Origin: Ancylostoma caninum
Lineage: Eukaryota > Nematoda > Chromadorea > Rhabditida > Ancylostomatidae
Assembly: GCA_037903475.1 (NCBI GenBank)
Contig: JBAJFG010000370.1
Span: forward strand, 1,044,501-1,108,500
Direction: 5' to 3'
DNA length: 64,000 nt
Part shown: positions 58,601 through 64,000 of the stretch, one piece after another
Layout: each line of letters starts with the position of its first letter
Position numbering within the stretch: position 1 is the stretch's first letter
Made by a program: the position numbers and the translations under genes
Notes under the pieces: model-generated
Told to the model about the DNA's origin: nothing
The model's database searches: none
What the model saw: the letters and a program-made list of their open reading frames with translations, nothing else

Positions 58601-59498
58601 GGGGCGTTTATGAAATTCGTACCATTTGCAGGGTTCCGTGGCGGGACCCATCACGGAACACTCGTCCGCGCTGTGGACACACATGAAATAGCGGCATCAT
58701 TTCTTATGTTTTTCGCGTGTTTCACGCTACTTCATCGTTGTCAATGAGTTTATCGCCTCTAAAAACTCCGATATACCGCGAAATCTTCAACCCAAAGATT
58801 TCCGTGAGTGCTGCCTTTAAAAGCAAAGTGGATACTTTATCTTAACGCTCACAACAACCAATTCTCCTGTTTAAGGTTTTTGAAGCAAAAATAAAAGACC
58901 GCAAAGCAAGGCTGCATTTTGGCAAGGCTCCTGCAACGGTCGCGGGAAAATACTTGTGTGAGGTCCGTGGAGAAGATGGCCAGCTACTCAGTGGAAATAT
59001 GTTTGTCTACTGTAAGCCCAAATTTTGAACGATACTGTCACTTCAACAGTATCCGCAACTCACCTCAACTTTCAGCACCTCCTGTTCTTCGACTTCCAAC
59101 TGGCTCCATGTTCCATGAAGTTCCTGGCGCTCGGCCTCCGAAAGTGATTGGCGGAGTGCGTACCGTTAAAAAGGGTGGCAGCCTCGAGCTCCGCTGTCCC
59201 GTCTTCGCCTATCCACAGGCTTGGGTGAGATGGGAGAGGGATGGAACTGCTATAGGTTTGTTCAAACTTTTTCAGCTTGTTTATACCCACCGTGTGATTA
59301 CTAAATGAACTAATAGTCCATTCAGAACCGAACCCATCTATTTCTTATGACGGAGACAATGTGATACTGACACATGTGGATGCCAACATGGCCGGCACGT
59401 ACACCTGTATTGCAGACAACTCATTTCCAATGTTTGTTGATGGACCGTCGATGCCTCATCAGTTGATTTTTGAGCAAAAAGTCTCTGTCAATCCTTAG
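52648..59498 (+). CDS. immunoglobulin-superfamily protein, 3' part of gene
   Basis: Five phase-compatible exons: 52648-52804, 55016-55088, 58876-59011, 59076-59255, 59326-59498 (TAG). Exon 1 may instead start at 52541 after the stronger acceptor tttgttgcag, since the frame is open throughout. It encodes WMKIRVFDRDQLASDEL, which resembles the acidic edge of C2 domains, but that is weak. Exons 1-3 then make one Ig-like domain (ILRC...RVRDGK...VAGKYLCEVRGEDG). Exons 4-5 make a second, clear I-type Ig domain (KKGGSLELRCPVFAYPQAWV / RWERDGTA; then VDANMAGTYTCIADNS, with Cys, Trp and D.A.Y.C present), and the protein ends soon after, without a membrane helix. Likely secreted or extracellular; reminiscent of nematode two-Ig (zig-type) proteins, but I cannot assign the orthologue. 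The 5' end and signal peptide were not found. Introns are large and full of repeats, and a minus-strand peptide gene is nested in one. Confidence 0.75.
54021..54841. mobile_element. 821-bp TIR element with subterminal TTTGCATG arrays
   Basis: 31-bp TIRs, left CTCAGGAGATCTAAAAACCG and right CGGTTTCTAGATCTCCTGAG (one mismatch in the arms). Inside each end, many copies of gggttttgcatg (left) and catgcaaaaccc (right) are arranged head-in, about a dozen per side. The middle is AT-rich without a transposase. Arrays of short subterminal repeats are typical of transposase-binding regions in hAT/P-like elements; the family is not assigned. It lies in an intron of the Ig gene. Confidence 0.75.
55650..56070. 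repeat. decayed tandem repeat related to the 118-bp family
   Basis: Two copies about 150 bp apart of ccacgctgatcacgaatctg followed by agggcctctttgcacc, with tcgattttatcgatttttc linkers like those of the 25.8- and 46-kb blocks. Confidence 0.55.
56989..57022 (+). pseudogene. U2 snRNA 5'-end fragment
   Basis: gcttctcggccttttggcta followed by agatcaaag reproduces the highly conserved 5' end of U2 spliceosomal RNA. It diverges just where the branch-point-pairing GUAGUA should be (here tttagttt). A short repeat aacaagagct occurs immediately before and 30 bp later. No Sm site or 3' stem-loops follow. A retro-copied or broken U2 fragment, not a working gene. Confidence 0.75.
57039..57359 (-). CDS. 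small putative secreted protein nested in an Ig-gene intron
   Basis: Single open frame of 106 aa on the minus strand. The second Met (residue 6) opens a good signal peptide, MKLVLGSLMLLLLIGDTQHA. The mature part has one NMT and one NYT N-glycosylation sequon, a dibasic MRRTYAV stretch and a single Cys (KYKCPF). No family recognised. It could be a neuropeptide-like precursor or an unspliced partial gene; an alternative 67-bp intron (gttaag...tttcag) is possible. The stop is at 57039-57041. Confidence 0.4.
   Translation of the reverse strand: MVLFTMKLVLGSLMLLLLIGDTQHAVDNLPSKDGNMTAELANVKHTFFNRILSMSIMRRTYAVSETSFLNYTTISKQKYKCPFYLRNALDSGLYGLYAWRQTLLSG
57800..58392. other. Ig-gene intron sequence with low-complexity patches
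   Basis: Holds tatgtacattggttatgt and cagtcgcatc short repeats and two inverted gatgcgtgc..gacgcgcg blocks (58063 and 58240). No gene. Confidence 0.35.
58393..58820. mobile_element. TTAA-flanked MITE (piggyBac-like termini)
   Basis: Ends TTAAAGGCAGCACTCACGGA and TCCGTGAGTGCTGCCTTTAA: a perfect inverted AGGCAGCACTCACGGAAAT terminus with the tetranucleotide TTAA at both edges, the piggyBac target. 428 bp, no transposase. The terminus tttaaaggcagcacccac recurs alone at about 59748, so the family is multicopy. It ends 55 bp before an Ig exon. Confidence 0.75.
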
Positions 59499-61783
59499 CG
59501 ATATATTTTTTTTTGCCACGACTAATTTTTTTTACCACAACGTATTTATTGTTATATCGATACCATCTCCCTTTCATAATAAAATTCTGCTGTGTTCTGT
59601 TTCTCATCTTTTTCTTCAACTGCATGTGCCCTATATTCTACTCCCCGAATGAGAACTACAATGGACATGCTCTGGGTCGTCATTCACTACTGCGAGCCGC
59701 ACTGTCAAGCGAAAATCGCGAGAGATGTAAACCACCCGAATACGCAACTTTAAAGGCAGCACCCACAATAATCTCCGGTCCAAGATTTCAAGTGCTCCCG
59801 AACCCTAGACATAAATCCGACAATTCTGCGACTGTACTGCTGTAGGAAATCTTGTGTTGTCCGAGATATCACAAGTACAACTTCGTTTCAGCATTTCACG
59901 AGTTGTCGCGCTTGAGCCAGAGTTGGAATGCCGTTTCGGAGCGCGAACAGTGGCAGAAAACAGCTGTTTCACAAACCATTTGCCTATCTCCTAACTTCTT
60001 TTAGCATTTAGAGCATTCTTTTTCTTTCCTTTTTGCTTTAAATTAGCTAAATTTGTTTTCTTCTTTCCCTTTCTTTCTCTTCTATCAAAAAACATTTTCG
60101 TTAGGCATTTTCTTCTGCGAAATTCGAATTTCACTTAGTTTCGTATTTTTATGCCAGTTTGAAACTTCTTTCTTTCTCAGTAGCTTATCCCTTTGCTGTT
60201 GTTTCTTCTCTAATAATTACTCCTCTTGGTTTCTACCGAAAAAAGCAGCAAAGCAACTCGAAGAAGTGATTGCGCGGGAAACGAAGTGACGAAAAAGTGG
60301 CACCATCGATTTTTTCTCCGATCGGTCGACACCCAAGGGCTTGCACAACTCAAACCAACCTATGTCGAGGCATTGAATATGATGCCTGTAAAAAACAACA
60401 TTTTAATAGTTGAGGCATATTTCAGAAATTACTCAGCCCACTAAAATACCTCAGATTGCGTCGGAATCTTGAACACGAACTTTTCCTGGGTGCTGATTTT
60501 AAAAGCTTGCGACCCCTTTCGAACAAGGCATTGTTGTTCTAATAAAAGGATGTTCGATGACAAATTGTCAACACTCACGAGAACTCAAGCACATTCCTTA
60601 AAATTTGCATTATTATGGACCAAGACGGATCCGTGCGCTACGTTACCTCTGGGCTAGGTGAACTCTGCAAAAAAAGGACGTCGTTTTTATGTGGAAAAGA
60701 CCTTACTGACAATATTATGAATTAAATTTCATGAACCTCTTCCTTAATGTCTATCTATCAATTTGTACAAGGTTTGAGGCAAACGTGAGATTGAGCTGCT
60801 TTTCATTTTTCAGAAGCTGTGCACATTACATTTCTGTCTAAGGATAGTATATGGTTAAGGTCTCCGTAGAGATGTTCGAGTTTTACAAGAGGAGACCTCA
60901 CTGGGCCTAAATTCATAAAATTTTAGAAATGCGAACGCGAAAAAAATAGGTGGTTGAATTGGTTCTCCCATACATTACATTAATTTCGGGGAGGCAGGGC
61001 GCAAAAGTTGGTTTGTTGAGTGCTGGGGACGTCCTATGCTTCAGCTCAGCTTCCATATAAGGGTAAAGTACGAAAAGAAAGTTGAGCCATTTTTTTCGCT
61101 TTGTTTTTTTTATTTTTCAGTAATTCATGATCTGTTTATTGATTAATTAAATAGGCAGTAAACAACCTGCTAAATGTAAGGTCAAAAGTAATGAAAAATG
61201 GAGTTTGTTAACCAATTTAGTTGTTGATCTTATTGATCTTTATTGAGGCTAACTTTTATGCGTTGCCGCCTTCGTCAGAGCCTGGAAAGTCAAAGACATC
61301 AGTGATTTATCCCTTCAAACGCCTCTTCCTTTTATAGGAAATCATGCATACATTCCATACCCTCAGAAAACAATACCAGGATCACAGGCAAGGTAAAATT
61401 CGCCTCTATGGCCGTCGCGGTGGTAAAGCAGCGGACCACTAATACCGAATCTGTGCTCCTAAGGATCTGTAGGGTGCCTCAAAAACCCGCCTACATACGT
61501 CAGAATCCCCAAAGGTTTTGGTAAAAGGCGAGCTCATTTCTAATAGTGATGTACTCATCCTTTCTGTTCATTTTTGGACTTTTGGATGTAATCCATAACG
61601 CTTCTACAGTCCTGCGCGCTATAATTTCGCGTCGTAGCGCGAAGATTGTGACTGCAATTTGAATTTCAGAGATTTCATGGCATAACCAACGATGGGTGCT
61701 CAAAGGGGTGGGAAATTTTGATTTAGAGAGTACGACGAGATGCTCTTTTATCCGAACGCACAACGTACACCTCGTTAATCTAC
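59499..61783. other. intergenic region between Ig gene and nphp-4-like locus
   Basis: T-rich tract 59500-60200 (possible 3' UTR at its start), a solitary ttaaaggcagcaccc MITE terminus near 59748, and otherwise nothing recognised. Confidence 0.4.
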
Positions 61784-61927
61784 GTATATACTCGTCCACA
61801 CTCGTCTCACAAGTGATGAGATGAATTGTCCCAGAGAACATACAGTCACCATCCGTCCCATGCAGACAGGTAACGCGTCCAGAGGTTGTGCAGAGACGAT
61901 CATAGCTGCCGTATGCCCACCACCCAT
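61784..61927 (-). CDS. Cys-rich candidate exon downstream of the nphp-4-like gene
   Basis: On the minus strand, immediately after the acceptor ttttttatag, a frame reads GWWAYGSYDRLCTTSGRVTC then LHGTDGDCMFSGTIHLITCE with five cysteines, up to a possible donor (gtagat) that keeps the exon symmetric (1-1). The open frame continues to 61500 with less character. Only about 90 bp separates it from the nphp-4-like stop codon. It is either an exon of an alternative 3' end, or the first exon of a downstream operon gene. Domain not recognised. Confidence 0.4.
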
Positions 61928-62015
61928 CTATAAAAAAATGGAGTGTTCATTTACCAGCGTCCGTTCAGAATCCCCAACGTTTCTCCATGAAGAAAAGTAA
62001 AGAACAGCATTTATT

Positions 62016-63334
62016 TATTCTTCTGTAAAAGTCACATTGAGCATTATGGTTTCTTCTTGTTGGCCAGATTCAGCATTGAAGACGAAAATCAGGACCTAGA
62101 AAAGCAGTTGAATATCGCTTTTTAATTTTAGCAGATGATAGTAAAGAGTATAGGGCACACACCTCAAATCGAACTGGACTTCGAACCACATTATTGAAGT
62201 ACAAGGTAGTGGTTGTTGAACCGAGACCGTTGATGTTCAACACTTCCTCACCGACTTCGACGATTTCGGGTCGAGAGGACGAAACTCGGAACGTGCGTGG
62301 AATGCTATATGGATTTGAGATCGGCAGCTTCTGAAAGAAAATAGTTGTGGATCTCAATTGAACGTACACTTTGAAAAGAATTGGATCTACCTTAGCAATA
62401 ATGGTGTCTTCCTTAATTGGGATACGCATGTCGTAAGTTTTCGAAATGTTCGGGGGTTCAGCCTTGGCGTGTGCAATCCATATGTTCAATAGACGTTTTG
62501 AGGAAACATCGACCGCAGTGAGGATATGTGTACGATGTCCTAAAAATACAAAAACGATTTCGGAAGCCGAACTAGTGTTGGATGGTACGAGCTGACAACC
62601 TGCTCCCTACTTCCGCCTCATCTACGGATGCTCAGTTTTTTTATCGCTTATTATACTTTTTTTTGTTGGAGACACGTTTCTACTAACAAATTAAAAATCA
62701 TCAAATGGGCTAGTAAGTGAGTACCTGAGTAGTCCGGCACGTATTTCAGCACCACTTGATGAATTTCATTAGTAGCTAGGAATGGTTGCTGGGGGACAGC
62801 TCGAATACACGGCGTTGACGAGAAAATTTGCACCAACTCATTTGAGGTCTCTGATCTGAAATGACGAGAAAGGTCTATAAAAAATATATGCGAGGCATCC
62901 CTATTCAAAAAGACACTGAAATAACTTGGAGCATAAACTCCAAAACATGCAGACGATGTGATGAGGGAGAGATGGGGAGAAGGGGGGGGGGAACGGGTGT
63001 CTCGGTTAAGACTTTAATCCGCAGGACAGGAGTTTCAGAATTATTTCTAAGTTCTCATGATGAAGAAAACTGAAAAACTGAAAGGGGATAACAAAGATAA
63101 GGGACGATAAAAAAGAGATAACACAGAGCTTTACCCATGATAAAGGAAAAACTCTGGAACGAAATCCCGCAAGATCACGTGCGAGCCGCGGTGGAAGCAT
63201 ATCCTAAGCGTCTGAAGGCTGTTGTCCGTGCCAAAGGAGGCCACATTGAATGATCTCTTGGTTTTTGTTTTCTTAGTTGTTATTAAATAGTCGATGAAGA
63301 GATCGTCTGGTTCGTTTATACGACTTTTATGCAT
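62016..63334 (-). CDS. nphp-4: nephrocystin-4-like protein, 3' exons
   Basis: Minus-strand 3' part of a multi-exon gene: about 63334-63135, 62855-62725, 62539-62391, 62330-62163, 62095-62016 (last base of the stop +/-1), all junctions in phase. Motifs in order: SLQTLRICFHRGSHVILRDF; DYSG/HRTHILTAVDVSSKRLL; AEPPNISKTYDMRIP; LPISNPYSIPRTFRVSSSRP; then IFVFNAESGQQEETIMLNVT to the end. This matches the C-terminal end of nephrocystin-4 (NPYxSxRTFxLxSDxPELL, then EILIYINDxxxxxEExFCVKV). NPHP4 acts at the transition zone of cilia; in nematodes that means sensory-neuron cilia. The 5' boundary of the first listed exon is uncertain and the rest of the gene should continue toward or beyond 64000. A polyadenylation-like aataaa lies at the stop codon. 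Confidence 0.65.
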
Positions 63335-64000
63335 TTTTTTTAATTTTGGGTCGATAATTATGCGCTATTCTGTGCTCGTTCCTGCTATAGATTGAAGATT
63401 TCATATTTCGTATCTTGTGGACAGATTGAAGATTTCATATTTCGTATCTTGTGGACAAAAGACACGAAATCCAATGTTTGCAGATTTTAGATTTTTCTGA
63501 TCCTGAATTTCTGGCGTTTTTTAATAAAACATCCACTTTCGGTACAAAAAGATACTCTCTTCCAATTTTCTGCAAGCAGAAGCTTTCTGTTCTTTTTTCT
63601 TTGGTTGTTCTTTCCAGATTTGGGTTCAGTATTTGCTATTCTAACGTAATCTCTTCCACGCATTTCGTTTGTCTCTTGTTCACAGTTTCACATGGCACTT
63701 GTCCTGATTTATATGTTTACTAAGGTCCACTCCGTGTGCAAAAAATGAACAAGTAAATCACACAATATTCGATTGATGAAGAGTAAATTGATTGGCACTG
63801 ATCAGCTTCTTTTTAAAATGAACTGCTCAGATTTCCGTTTTAACGATCTTCTAATAGATAATATGTGGCTTGTAAGATGGACAAGTGACTAGGTAGGCAA
63901 GTTACTAACTGGCCCGAACGGGAAGCAAGAGGATCGGATGAGAATGAGAACGATGGTGTCAGTTCTACTCCTACGCACACACCCCAGGTCACACATGTCC
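63335..64000. other. probable intron or upstream exons of the nphp-4-like gene
   Basis: A 33-bp tandem duplication, agattgaagatttcatattt (63390 and 63423), is visible. No further exon is recognisable on the minus strand. Confidence 0.35.

Overview
This window looks like chromosomal DNA of a strongylid (hookworm-like) nematode. The evidence is: short exons with nematode-type acceptors (mostly TTTCAG or TTTTAG); AT-rich intergenic DNA; two nematode chemoreceptor families (Str/Srj and Srx); a secreted Kunitz inhibitor; a multi-ShKT secreted protein; and decayed mariner, maT and RTE elements together with many palindromic MITEs. The species assignment is inference. All gene models come from reading frames, splice phases and paralogue comparison by eye, so boundaries may be off by a base or an exon.

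Layout. 1-21 kb: two tandem, same-strand Str-type seven-transmembrane receptors (1886-7787 and 17304-20873) share the same six-exon structure. Between them lie a single-domain Kunitz inhibitor (11959-12310), a possible Cys-rich terminal exon (12867-13072), a mariner transposase relic and several foldback elements. 21-29 kb is repeat-dominated: a 2.5-kb inverted-arm element, a minisatellite with two unit lengths, a 118-bp tandem repeat, and an RTE retrotransposon relic whose 3' part gives way to a maT-like transposase relic. 29.9-43.2 kb (minus strand) is a multi-exon gene coding for at least seven ShKT modules, each with an extra N-terminal cysteine pair. The middle modules sit in recently duplicated exon+intron units. 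43-52 kb holds retroelement fragments (RTE 3' end, Ty3/gypsy RNase H), TTCGAATA simple repeats, a 115-bp-unit tandem element and a decayed Srx receptor. 52.6-59.5 kb (plus strand) is the 3' part of an immunoglobulin-superfamily gene. Its introns hold an 821-bp TIR element, a U2 snRNA fragment, a TTAA-flanked MITE and, on the opposite strand, a small putative secreted peptide gene. 61.8-63.3 kb (minus strand) holds the 3' exons of a nephrocystin-4-like ciliary gene and a Cys-rich exon just downstream of it.

Functionally the real genes fall into chemosensation (Str pair, dead Srx, possibly the ciliary nphp-4-like gene) and secreted or extracellular proteins (Kunitz, ShKT array, Ig protein, small peptide). 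The clearest lineage-specific feature is the 8-cysteine ShKT array, whose symmetric exons appear to have multiplied by tandem duplication and left a truncated exon stub. I saw no complete transposon with an intact transposase, no CRISPR array and no convincing tRNA or rRNA gene.
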